Both the position numbers and the translations under genes were made by a program. Positions 1 through 6,868 of a stretch of 8,194 nt of DNA are shown here, piece by piece. The DNA comes from JAAAOZ01 sp964496595 (GTDB lineage: Bacteria > Chloroflexota > Anaerolineae > B4-G1 > SLSP01), in the NCBI GenBank assembly GCA_964496595.1, contig CAZCAI010000182.1, forward strand, positions 1 through 8,194. The letters run 5' to 3'. The notes below the pieces were generated by a model. The model ran no database searches. It saw only the letters and a list, made by a program, of their open reading frames with translations, and was not told where the DNA came from. The first letter of the stretch is position 1. The number at the start of each line of letters is the position of its first letter.

Positions 1-945
1 ACGCAGGATTACGGGACGGCAATCACCGCGCCGGCCGATCCGACCCGCACCGGCTTCACCTTCGCCGGGTGGGATCCAGAACTCCCGGCGACAATGCCCG
101 CCGAGAACCGCACGGTCACAGCGCAGTGGGCGATTAACCAGTACATCCTCACCTTCGACAGCGCGGGCGGCACGACGGTCGCTCCCATCACGCAGGATTA
201 CGGGACGGCAATCACCGCGCCGGCCGATCCGACCCGCACCGGCTACACCTTCGCCGGGTGGGATCCAGAACTCCCGGCGACAATGCCCGCCGAGGATTTG
301 ACCGTCACCGCGCAATGGACGATCAACCAGTACACCCTCACCTTCGAGAGCGCGGGGGGCACGGCCATTGATCCAATCACGCAGGACTACGCTACGCCGA
401 TCACTGCGCCCGATGCTCCGACCCGCACCGGTTACACCTTCGCCGGCTGGGATCCAGAAATCCCGGCGACAATGCCCGCCGAGAATCGCACGGTGACGGC
501 GCAATGGACGATCAACCAATACACCCTCACCTTCGACAGCGCGGGCGGCACGGCGGTCGATCCCATCACGCAGGACTACGCTACGACGATCACCGCGCCG
601 GCCGATCCGACCCGCACCGGCTACACCTTCGCCGGGTGGGATCCAGAACTCCCGGCGACAATGCCCGCTGAGAACCTCACGGTCACAGCGCAGTGGACGA
701 TCAACCAGTACACCCTCACCTTCGAGAGCGCGGGCGGCACGGCCATCGCTTCAATCACGCAGGACTACGCTACGACGATCACCGCGCCGGCCGACCCAAC
801 CCGCACCGGTTACACCTTCGATGGCTGGAATCCGACGGTACCTGTGACGATGCCCGCCGAAAACCTCACCGTGACGGCGCAGTGGACGGCGAACGCCTAC
901 ACCGTGACCTTCGCCGCGCAAGGGGGCAGCGCTCCTGAGCCATTG
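1..945 (+). repeat. Array of 189-bp in-frame tandem repeats (InlB B-type units)
   Basis: The sequence acgcaggaYtacg recurs at 1, 190, 379, 568 and 757, an exact 189-bp (63-residue) period for five units. A sixth, strongly diverged unit follows from 946 to about 1116 (TKMVTFDAAYG...RTGYTFAGWF). Units 1 and 2 are nearly identical at the DNA level over their first ~110 bp; the main change is a Phe/Tyr codon in TGFTF versus TGYTF. The array runs off the left edge, so the true copy number is unknown. Low nucleotide divergence implies recent duplication or gene conversion. Confidence 0.95.
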
Positions 946-2946
946 ACCAAGATGGTGACGTTTGACGCAGCTTATGGCCCTCTGGCGACGACGAGTCGCA
1001 CGGGCTACACCTTCGCGGGTTGGTTTACGCAGACCACCGGCGGGAACGAGATCACGGCGGACAGTATCGTGGCGACCGCAGCCGACCACACCCTGCACGC
1101 GCGCTGGACAGCCAACACCTACATCATCACGCCGACGGCGGGCGCGAACGGGAGCATCACGCCGGACACGCCCCAAACCGTGACTTACGGCAGTGACCTA
1201 GCGTTCACCATCGTGGCGGACACCGGCTACCACGTCGTGGACGTGGGCGTGGATGGCGTCTCGCAAGGCACGCTCACGAGCTACACGTTCACCGCTGTCA
1301 CCGCCGATCACACCATCAGCGCCACGTTCGTGCAGGACGAATACACGCTGGATGTGTACGTCGATCCGGCGACGGGCGGCAGCGTGGCGGTCGATCCCGA
1401 CCAGACGAGCTATCACTACGGCGATATCGTCACCCTCGCGGCGACGGCTGATCCCGGCTGGTACTTCGGTCAATGGAGCGGGGCTGCGAGTGGTATCCTT
1501 ACCCAAACTACCGTGACGATGACGTCCGACAAGGTGGTCACGGCAACCTTCGTCGCGACGCCGCCGACCTATTACACACTGACGATGAATCTCGTCGGCA
1601 GCGGCACTATCACGCCGGATGTAGGCGCGCACAGCACCCTCTCCGGTACACTTGTGGATTTGAGCGCGAGTCCGGCAACTGGCTGGCAGTTTAACGGCTG
1701 GTCGGGCGCTTTGGAGAGCATCGATAATCCGGCGCAGGTGACGATGGATGCTGACAAGGCGATCACGGCGACGTTCACCTACACCCCGCCCCCCACCTAC
1801 ACCTTGGACGTGCGTATTGAGGGCAGCGGCAGCGTGGCCGTCGATCCCGACCAGACGACTTATCTCTATGGCGACGTGGTCACCCTCACGGCGACGGCCA
1901 ATCCCGGCTGGACGTTTGCCGGGTGGAGCGACGGCCTGGGGAATGCAGCGGAGATCACTGCTGCCCTCACGGGCGATACCGTCATTACCGCCACGTTCGC
2001 GCAGGACGAATACACGCTGGATGTGTACGTCGATCCGGCGAAGGGCGGCAGCGTGGCGGTCGATCCCGACCAGACGACCTATCACTACGGCGATATCGTC
2101 ACCCTCGCGGCGACGGCTGATCCCGGCTGGTACTTCGGTCAATGGAGCGGGGCCGCGAGTGGTATCCTTACCCAAACCACAGTGGTGATGACGTCCGACC
2201 AGATGGTCACAGCGACCTTCGTGGCGGCACCGTCGACCTACTATACCTTGACACTGAGTGTCGTCGGCAGCGGCGTCATCACGCCGGACGTGGGCGCGCA
2301 TAGCTACCTCTCCGGCACCGTTGTACCTCTGAGCGCGGCCCCGGCGGCCGGCTGGCAGTTCGACGGCTGGTCGGGCGACCTGGAAAGCAGTGTAAATCCA
2401 ACACAGCTCACGCTGGACGCGGATAAAGCGATTACGGCCACGTTCAGCGAACTCGCGCCGCCGCCGACCTACACGTTGACCGTGGACACGGTCGGCAAGG
2501 GCAGCGTGACGCGCGTCCCAAGCCAGACCACGTATCTCTATGGTGATGTGGTCACACTCACTGCCACGCCAGACGCGGGTTGGGACTTCGGTCAGTGGTC
2601 GGGCGATGTAACCGGCATCCTCACTCAGACCACAGTAGTGATGACGTCCGACAAGGTCGTAACGGCCACCTTCGTGGCGACCCCGCCGACCTACTACACA
2701 CTGACCATGCAGCTTGAGGGCAGCGGGGTCATCACGCCGGGGGTGGGCGCGCATAGCTACCTCTCCGGCACGGTCGTTGACCTGAGCGCGGCCCCGGCGG
2801 CCGGCTGGCAGTTCGGCGGCTGGTCGGGCGACCTGAGCGGCGATACAAGCCCCACAACGGTTCTGATGAACGCCGACAAGGTCATCACGGCGACGTTCAC
2901 CGAGTCATCTTATTCGATCTACCTGCCGCTGGTGCAACGCGAGTAA
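1..2946 (+). CDS. Large extracellular InlB B-repeat protein (5' end outside window)
   Basis: The frame is open from the first base to a TAA at 2944-2946, giving 981 visible residues. The start lies upstream, so the Met codon at 94 is internal to a repeat and is not a real start. Residues 1 to about 372 are InlB B-type (Listeria-Bacteroides, Flg_new) repeats with the hallmarks TRTGYTFAGW, MPAENLTVTAQW and YTLTFDSAGG. Residues from about 373 to 967 are divergent InlB B-repeat units with the hallmarks YGDVVTLTATADPGW, FGQWSG and VTATF. The last 14 residues carry IYLPLV. Ser/Thr/Ala/Gly/Asp-rich composition, almost no Lys and no Cys fit a secreted or surface beta-rich stalk. Known family role: repeats of this kind form small beta-grasp-like or beta-sandwich modules in surface proteins. 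An adhesin or stalk function is inference. No catalytic or ligand domain is visible here; one could lie in the missing N-terminus. The gene is convergent with the regulator downstream. Confidence 0.9.
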   Translation, partial: TQDYGTAITAPADPTRTGFTFAGWDPELPATMPAENRTVTAQWAINQYILTFDSAGGTTVAPITQDYGTAITAPADPTRTGYTFAGWDPELPATMPAEDLTVTAQWTINQYTLTFESAGGTAIDPITQDYATPITAPDAPTRTGYTFAGWDPEIPATMPAENRTVTAQWTINQYTLTFDSAGGTAVDPITQDYATTITAPADPTRTGYTFAGWDPELPATMPAENLTVTAQWTINQYTLTFESAGGTAIASITQDYATTITAPADPTRTGYTFDGWNPTVPVTMPAENLTVTAQWTANAYTVTFAAQGGSAPEPLTKMVTFDAAYGPLATTSRTGYTFAGWFTQTTGGNEITADSIVATAADHTLHARWTANTYIITPTAGANGSITPDTPQTVTYGSDLAFTIVADTGYHVVDVGVDGVSQGTLTSYTFTAVTADHTISATFVQDEYTLDVYVDPATGGSVAVDPDQTSYHYGDIVTLAATADPGWYFGQWSGAASGILTQTTVTMTSDKVVTATFVATPPTYYTLTMNLVGSGTITPDVGAHSTLSGTLVDLSASPATGWQFNGWSGALESIDNPAQVTMDADKAITATFTYTPPPTYTLDVRIEGSGSVAVDPDQTTYLYGDVVTLTATANPGWTFAGWSDGLGNAAEITAALTGDTVITATFAQDEYTLDVYVDPAKGGSVAVDPDQTTYHYGDIVTLAATADPGWYFGQWSGAASGILTQTTVVMTSDQMVTATFVAAPSTYYTLTLSVVGSGVITPDVGAHSYLSGTVVPLSAAPAAGWQFDGWSGDLESSVNPTQLTLDADKAITATFSELAPPPTYTLTVDTVGKGSVTRVPSQTTYLYGDVVTLTATPDAGWDFGQWSGDVTGILTQTTVVMTSDKVVTATFVATPPTYYTLTMQLEGSGVITPGVGAHSYLSGTVVDLSAAPAAGWQFGGWSGDLSGDTSPTTVLMNADKVITATFTESSYSIYLPLVQRE
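1332..2901 (+). repeat. Higher-order repeat of divergent InlB B-repeat units (669-bp period)
   Basis: Seven units of about 74-76 residues follow a first more diverged one (about 1117-1331). They belong to alternating subtypes: a YTLDVYVDP type, a YYTLT-GSGVITPDVGAHS type and a PPTYTL-YLYGDVVTL type. The block starting gcaggacgaatacacgctgg at 1332 recurs at 2001, a 669-bp (223-residue) period. Over the first ~170 bp the two copies differ at only about three positions. The GVGAHSYLSGT segments near 2290 and 2743 are a second close pair, 453 bp apart. This points to duplication of a three-unit block followed by loss or exchange of a unit. Confidence 0.9.
2902..2943 (+). other. C-terminal IYLPLV tail of the repeat protein
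   Basis: The final 14 residues, ESSYSIYLPLVQRE, follow directly after the last repeat's ITATFT strand and do not fit the repeat pattern. Short tails of the form (V/I)YLPLV(L/Q)R are, from general knowledge of Chloroflexota proteomes, frequent at the ends of exported proteins. A role in anchoring or sorting has not been established, to my knowledge. No LPXTG motif, hydrophobic segment or basic tail follows it, so it is not a sortase signal. Confidence 0.55.
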
Positions 2947-2971
2947 CACGCGAAGGAAAATTCAGCGTCAC

Positions 2972-3035
2972 AAAAAACGGCCGTCCGCGGTCTCGTGTAT
3001 CGCTAGCCTCAGCGACCGAGACTTCGGACGGCTGT
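2972..3035 (-). terminator. Intrinsic terminator of the regulator gene, in the convergent gap
   Basis: Arms 2977-2995 and 3017-3035 are 19 nt each. All positions pair except one C/T mismatch (2988/3024), with G-T pairs at 2979/3033 and 2989/3023. A nested 4-bp stem (3001-3004 with 3011-3014) closes a six-base loop, agcctc. On the minus strand the hairpin is followed at once by six Ts (complement of 2972-2977), the classic layout of a Rho-independent terminator. It lies about 40 nt past the regulator stop codon. On the plus strand the downstream sequence is not T-rich, so it is a poorer intrinsic terminator for the repeat protein gene, although the hairpin could still protect that 3' end. Confidence 0.85.
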
Positions 3036-3075
3036 CTGTGTGTGCAACTGGATGGGTGCTTAAGGGCTATTGGCG

Positions 3076-6000
3076 CTACGCTTCCGCCAGCAGCGCCGCC
3101 GCTTCTTGCAAATCCGCCGTAGCGAAGCCTTCCGTGAACCATCCGTAGACCTCGCTCAACTGCGAGCGCGCCGCCGCCTCCTTAGCCGTTTGCCCAGCGG
3201 CCTGATACAACCGGCACAAGCTCGTCGCGGCCCGCAGTTCCCACGCTTTGGCGCATTGCTCCCGCGCCACGATGAGGGCGCGTTGGAAACATGCCGCCGC
3301 TTCTTCTGGCGCGGCAAGCGTCCGTAAGGCTTCCCCCCGGAGCCGCAGAAATTCGGCCTCAGCAACCCGGAGGTTGGTCGCGTTGATGATGTCCTGCATG
3401 GCGTCCAAGCGGGCCAGCGCCATGTCAGCCTGGCCCAGCGCCAGGTAGCCATCCATCAGCAGGTTATATTGGAGAAGGATGCCCCGCTGTGATTCAGCCG
3501 CTTCCATAGATTGAATGGCCTGGTGCATCACGTCCAGTCCCTCGGCGTCATGCTGGTCAACGGCCCGGAGCCAGCCGGAAAACAGCAGCACCCACGGCTG
3601 CAAAATAACCGGGTCGGTCGTGGTGTCGAGCGCGGCCAGTTGGTGGAGCGCCGCCTGCATCGCGCGCGGTTCGCGCCGTAAGTAATGCACGCCGATCCCG
3701 CCCAGGCTGAGCGCAAATTGCAGGAGGAGCGCGTATTCCAGATCGCGCGTGGTCGCCAGCACCCGCTGGCTACAGGCGAGGGCCTGGTCAGCATAGCCCA
3801 ATAACCACAAGACGTAGATGAGAAAGGTGTGGCCGACTACGCGGAGCGTGGTTTCTACCAGGGTGTCCGCTGCCGTGTTGGATGTGCTGGACAAGCGCGT
3901 GAGGTGCTGGTGCGCTTCCGGCAAATCGCCCCGGAAGAAATAGAGCGAACCCCACACATAATCCACATAGAGAGCGACTTGGGCTGCCAGGGATGGGGCG
4001 TTGGCGACGCGCGGATGTTGGGCCGAAGCCAGGAGTTGCTTGCCAATGGCGGCGAGTTGGGGCAATTGACCATGGCCTATCGCAGCATCGGCCATCATGA
4101 CTAAACTGCGCGCAACCTGGGCAAAGTCGCCTACGCGCTCCCCGAGCGCGTAGGCCCGCGCTGAGGCGTGCGCGCGTTCGTCCGTATCCCATCCCTGGGC
4201 GAGGAGCGCGTTGCCCAGGGCTAAGTACAGGTCGGCTTCCTGTTGCTGCCGCGTGGATGAGGGCGGAAGTTGTTGGCACAGCGTCAGGGCGCGCGTCAAC
4301 AAGTTGAGCGCCTCCTCGGTCGCGCCCAGGCGGATGGCGCGTTCGCCGGCGTGGAGCAGGTAGGTCACGGCCTTGTCCCCCGCCCCGCCCAGTTCGAAAT
4401 GCCGCGCCAGGGCCAGGCTGATGTCGGGGGCGCGGTCGGCGTAGCGCGTTTCCAGCGCGCGCCCCACCTGTAAGTGCAAGCGCGCCTGCTCCACCGCGTC
4501 CAACTGGGCATAGCAGTATTGCTGGAACAGGAGATGGCGGAAGCGGTAGCGCGCCAGCCCGGTCGTCCCCACCGGCTGCACGCCGAGCGGGACGAGCAGG
4601 CGATGTTGCCGTGCCAGCGCGCCGCTGCATCGACGGCGGACTTCGGCCTCGGACCAGCCCAACACGTCCGCCGCGACGGCCGCAGTAAATTCATCGCCTT
4701 CGACGCTGGCGACGCGCAAGAGGGTCTGCCAGTCGGGCAGCAGTTGGCCGATGCGCGCGGCGATGACGCCTTCCACCTGGGCCGGGAGCGCTGTCCATGC
4801 CAGCCGCGCGCTGGCAATCCAGAAGCCGCGCGCGTCGCGGATAAGATCGCCACGGGCTTGCAGCGCGCGCAGCAGCTCGGTGGTGAAGAGCGCGTGCCCG
4901 CCGGTGCGCCGGTAGAACGCCTCCCGAAACGTCTCGTCCAGGTGATTGGGTGCGCTATCCAGCAGTGCGTCAATAAAGGGGCGGCCTTCGGCCTGCGCCA
5001 GATCGAGCTGGATGGCGCCGAGGTGGCGGCGCAATTCGTGGTAGACGGTCGCCAGCGGCGGGGCGGCGGCATCGGCAGGATCGCCAGGTTCCAGCGCGTC
5101 CGCGCGCGCCGCGCCGAGGAGCAGGAGCCGTTGTCCGGCCAGCCGGCGGCCCAGGTGCAGGAGCAGATTGAGCGATTCCCGGTCGGCCCATTGCGCGTCA
5201 TCTATGACCAACACCAGGGGCCGGTTGGCCGCTATTGCCAGGAACGCGCGGGTGAGGCGGTCGGTCAAGGGGGGCGGCGGCGTTTCCAGCGCGGCGGTGA
5301 GCCAGGGCAGCAGGCCGGGCGCGGCGGCGGTCAAGGCGGCGCGCGTGGCGGTGCGAGCCGCTTCCAGGCGCGCGGCTTGCGGATGTACCAGAAACGGGCT
5401 GCCGGGGACAGCTTCATCGAGTTGCCGCAGCATTTCGAGGAACGGCCAGTAGGGGTCGCCGGGGCCGGTGTAGGCGTTGCCGCTGCTGTTGAGCAGCAGC
5501 AGGTCGGGATGCGCGGCCAGCGCGCGCCGGGCAAACGCAGCCAGCAGCGCCGTCTTGCCGCTGCCGGCGTCGCCCGTGATGAGGCGCAGTTGGCCCTGCC
5601 CCCGGATCGCCAACGCCAGCGCGGCGTCCAACTGCGCTAATTCCCGCGCGCGGCCCACGAAGGGGGGGCGCGCGCCGCCCGGCGGCGATGCGTTTTCCGG
5701 CCCGTGAGGCTCAAGCGCCCGCTGTAGCGGCGCCGGCGCGCGCGCGGCGCGCAGGTGCTCGTACAACGCGGTGGTTTCCGGCGCGGGGGCGAGGCCCAGC
5801 TCCCGCGCCAACAGCGCCGCGCAATCGGCATAGTGCGCCACCGCCTCCGGGCGCCGGCCATCCCGCGCCAGGGCCGTCATCAACTGGCGGTGCGCGATCT
5901 CGCGCAGCGGCTCCAGCGCGATGTGGCGGCGGGCGTAAGCGGCGGCCTGGGCGGCCTGATCGCGGGCGAGGGCGTCATCCGCCAGGGTTTCCAGCGCCTC

Positions 6001-6483
6001 CAGGACCAGCAGGTGATAGTGGGTGCGTTTGAGGAGCGCCCACTCCTCAAACGCCTGGCTGTTGATCTGCCAGAGGTCGCTTAAAAACTCGCCGTGATAC
6101 TGCGCCACGGCCCGCGCGCGGGCTTCCGGGGCAGCATCCACCGCCAGGCCGGCCTCGAAGTCCGCCACATCCAGGGTGAAGTCGCTCTCCGGGTTGAAGC
6201 GCAAGGTGTAGCGGGCCGCCAGCAGGAACGGCTGGGGCGCGCCCATATCGCCCAGGAGTTGGCGCAATCGCAAGAGCGTCTGGCTCAGGCTGTGACGCGC
6301 GGCGGTTTCGGGGACTTCGGGCCAGAGCAGGCCGGCCAGCATGGCGCGGCGGTGGGTTTGCGCGTGCTCCACCGCCAGGTAGGTCAGGAGCGCGCGCATT
6401 TTATCCGTGCGGAAGCCCGTGAGCGGCCGGCCGGCCAACGTCACGGTAAACGGCCCTAAGACGGCGATCTCTAACTGCGCCAT
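3076..6483 (-). CDS. SARP-type (BTAD) transcriptional activator with ATPase and TPR-like regions
   Basis: This 1135-residue protein has the large SARP layout. Residues ~3-100 look like an OmpR/PhoB-type winged helix (LEIAVLGPFTV, GLLWPE, LSQTLLRLRQLLG). Residues ~105-248 are the bacterial transcriptional activation domain (DVADFEAGL, YHGEFL, EPLREIAHRQLMTALARDG, LARELGLAPAPET). PFVGRARELAQL at ~274 opens the ATPase, with Walker A GDAGSGKT at 304-311 and Walker B VLVIDDAQW with Asp 428-429. From ~700 to the end are degenerate helical TPR-like repeats. I see no C-terminal LuxR helix-turn-helix, so DNA binding should be N-terminal. Family knowledge: such proteins activate promoters by binding direct repeats, with the ATPase/TPR part as sensor or oligomerisation module; the signal here is unknown. 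ATG at 6483 is chosen because MAQLEIAVLGPF is the usual family start; an in-frame TTG at 6492 is possible, and neither has an ideally spaced ribosome site (GGAG lies 12 nt before the ATG). It is divergent to the small gene at 6563 and convergent with the repeat protein. Confidence 0.92.
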   Translation of the reverse strand: MAQLEIAVLGPFTVTLAGRPLTGFRTDKMRALLTYLAVEHAQTHRRAMLAGLLWPEVPETAARHSLSQTLLRLRQLLGDMGAPQPFLLAARYTLRFNPESDFTLDVADFEAGLAVDAAPEARARAVAQYHGEFLSDLWQINSQAFEEWALLKRTHYHLLVLEALETLADDALARDQAAQAAAYARRHIALEPLREIAHRQLMTALARDGRRPEAVAHYADCAALLARELGLAPAPETTALYEHLRAARAPAPLQRALEPHGPENASPPGGARPPFVGRARELAQLDAALALAIRGQGQLRLITGDAGSGKTALLAAFARRALAAHPDLLLLNSSGNAYTGPGDPYWPFLEMLRQLDEAVPGSPFLVHPQAARLEAARTATRAALTAAAPGLLPWLTAALETPPPPLTDRLTRAFLAIAANRPLVLVIDDAQWADRESLNLLLHLGRRLAGQRLLLLGAARADALEPGDPADAAAPPLATVYHELRRHLGAIQLDLAQAEGRPFIDALLDSAPNHLDETFREAFYRRTGGHALFTTELLRALQARGDLIRDARGFWIASARLAWTALPAQVEGVIAARIGQLLPDWQTLLRVASVEGDEFTAAVAADVLGWSEAEVRRRCSGALARQHRLLVPLGVQPVGTTGLARYRFRHLLFQQYCYAQLDAVEQARLHLQVGRALETRYADRAPDISLALARHFELGGAGDKAVTYLLHAGERAIRLGATEEALNLLTRALTLCQQLPPSSTRQQQEADLYLALGNALLAQGWDTDERAHASARAYALGERVGDFAQVARSLVMMADAAIGHGQLPQLAAIGKQLLASAQHPRVANAPSLAAQVALYVDYVWGSLYFFRGDLPEAHQHLTRLSSTSNTAADTLVETTLRVVGHTFLIYVLWLLGYADQALACSQRVLATTRDLEYALLLQFALSLGGIGVHYLRREPRAMQAALHQLAALDTTTDPVILQPWVLLFSGWLRAVDQHDAEGLDVMHQAIQSMEAAESQRGILLQYNLLMDGYLALGQADMALARLDAMQDIINATNLRVAEAEFLRLRGEALRTLAAPEEAAACFQRALIVAREQCAKAWELRAATSLCRLYQAAGQTAKEAAARSQLSEVYGWFTEGFATADLQEAAALLAEA

Positions 6484-6522
6484 TTTTCTCAATTGCTCCG
6501 ATTTTCCTCTAAAAACCCCGCT

Positions 6523-6541
6523 TGGTGATACTGTGGTGATA
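6523..6541 (+). promoter_or_regulatory. Putative SARP operator: two TGGTGATA direct repeats, 11 bp apart
   Basis: TGGTGATA occurs perfectly at 6523-6530 and 6534-6541, with start-to-start spacing of 11 bp, about one helical turn. The second copy ends 9 bp before a TATAAT at 6551. Known SARP operators (DnrI/ActII-ORF4 class) are direct heptamers at 11- or 22-bp intervals, with the proximal copy about 8 bp upstream of the -10. The geometry therefore matches, although the TGGTGATA sequence differs from the Streptomyces TCGAG-type consensus. The adjacent divergent gene encodes a SARP, which makes it the likely binder; that is inference. Confidence 0.6.
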
Positions 6542-6550
6542 GTAGCTTTT

Positions 6551-6556
6551 TATAAT
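6551..6556 (+). promoter_or_regulatory. -10 box (TATAAT) of the small gene; activator-dependent type
   Basis: A perfect TATAAT sits in an AT-rich stretch of an otherwise GC-rich region. No good -35 lies 16-18 bp upstream; the hexamer at 17 bp is ATACTG and overlaps the direct repeats. TTGGTG at 6522 is 23 bp away, too far for a normal -35. A strong -10 without a -35, with operator repeats in its place, is the pattern expected of an activator-dependent promoter. Transcription starting about 7 nt downstream would begin at or next to the ATG at 6563. Confidence 0.6.
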
Positions 6557-6562
6557 GGAGCT

Positions 6563-6802
6563 ATGTTCAATCATCAAACTCATCCGTATGCGGCTTACGT
6601 GTTGCGCGTGTGGCGCGATGGCCCGGCGGCCCCCTGGCGCGCCGTGTTGGAATGCGCCCGCACGGGAGAGCAGCATCCCTTCGCCCGTCTGGCGGACTTG
6701 TACGCTTTCCTGGATGCGGAGACTGGGACGGCGCGCGCGCCAGTGCTTGAGAATGACGATACCGGAGATGGGGGGAATGTCAAATGGAGGGATGAAGGAT
6801 GA
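6563..6802 (+). CDS. Small protein of unknown function (79 aa) divergent from the SARP gene
   Basis: It starts MFNHQTHPYAAYVLRVWRDG and contains PWRAVLECARTGEQHPFA and LADLYAFLDAETG, then an acidic, Gly/Asp-rich and probably disordered end. TGA is at 6800-6802. There is no signal peptide or membrane segment, so it is probably cytoplasmic. The pattern (hydrophobic strand, W-R-A-L-E strand, T-G-E turn, F-A-L-DLYAFL helix) suggests a compact alpha/beta fold. I recall similar short YVLRLWRDG...PWRA proteins in Chloroflexota but know no function for them. ATG 6563 is chosen because the alignable part begins there and a TATAAT lies just upstream; the same frame is open back to 6407, but that part is antisense to the regulator gene. 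GGAG at 6557-6560 is only 2 nt from the ATG, so leaderless translation is more likely. The protease gene follows 66 nt downstream and may be co-transcribed. Confidence 0.7.
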   Translation: MFNHQTHPYAAYVLRVWRDGPAAPWRAVLECARTGEQHPFARLADLYAFLDAETGTARAPVLENDDTGDGGNVKWRDEG

Positions 6803-6857
6803 AAGAGGAAGGGTGAAGGAATGGAGAACGGAGAAATTAGCATTTTAATTTTATTAC

Positions 6858-6862
6858 GGAGG
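6858..6862 (+). promoter_or_regulatory. Ribosome binding site (GGAGG) of the protease gene
   Basis: GGAGG followed by a 6-nt spacer (ataaac) precedes the ATG at 6869. It is the best Shine-Dalgarno in the window and settles the start at 6869 rather than the in-frame ATG at 6884. The AT-rich stretch 6835-6856 just before it should keep the site unstructured. I see no convincing separate promoter in the 66-nt gap. Confidence 0.8.
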
Positions 6863-6868
6863 ATAAAC

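Noticed and set aside
1..1116. CRISPR-like interpretation of the regular 189-bp repeats
   Set aside because: The repeats are in frame, much longer than CRISPR repeats, lack unique spacers, and encode a known protein repeat family.
1198..2754. 518-codon open frame on the minus strand inside the repeat gene
   Set aside because: It is antisense to the repeat array. Its Arg/His/Gly-rich translation shows the same periodic repetition and no recognisable domain. In repetitive GC-rich DNA one stop-free unit makes the whole antisense frame open.
4474..5640. 388-codon open frame on the plus strand inside the regulator gene
   Set aside because: It is antisense to the ATPase region, whose Walker motifs are intact on the minus strand. 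Its translation is low-complexity Gln/Arg/Gly/Ala-rich without family features.
6407..6562. N-terminal extension of the small gene upstream of ATG 6563
   Set aside because: It would overlap the start of the regulator gene on the opposite strand and the putative promoter, and its residues look like antisense regulator sequence. The TATAAT lies inside it.
6790..6803. Tandem GGATGAA GGATGAA and purine-rich run at the end of the small gene
   Set aside because: There are only two copies, with decayed similar words after them. Simple purine-rich sequence explains it; I see no operator or attachment-site logic.
6555..6848. Alternative plus-strand frame overlapping the small gene
   Set aside because: Its Cys/Arg/Pro-rich translation is typical of a shifted GC-rich frame, whereas the 6563 frame gives a balanced, protein-like sequence.
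6834..6851. Possible hairpin AAATTA/TAATTT before the protease gene
   Set aside because: It has only six A-T pairs and no G-C pair, so it is too weak for a terminator. It more likely just keeps the ribosome site open.
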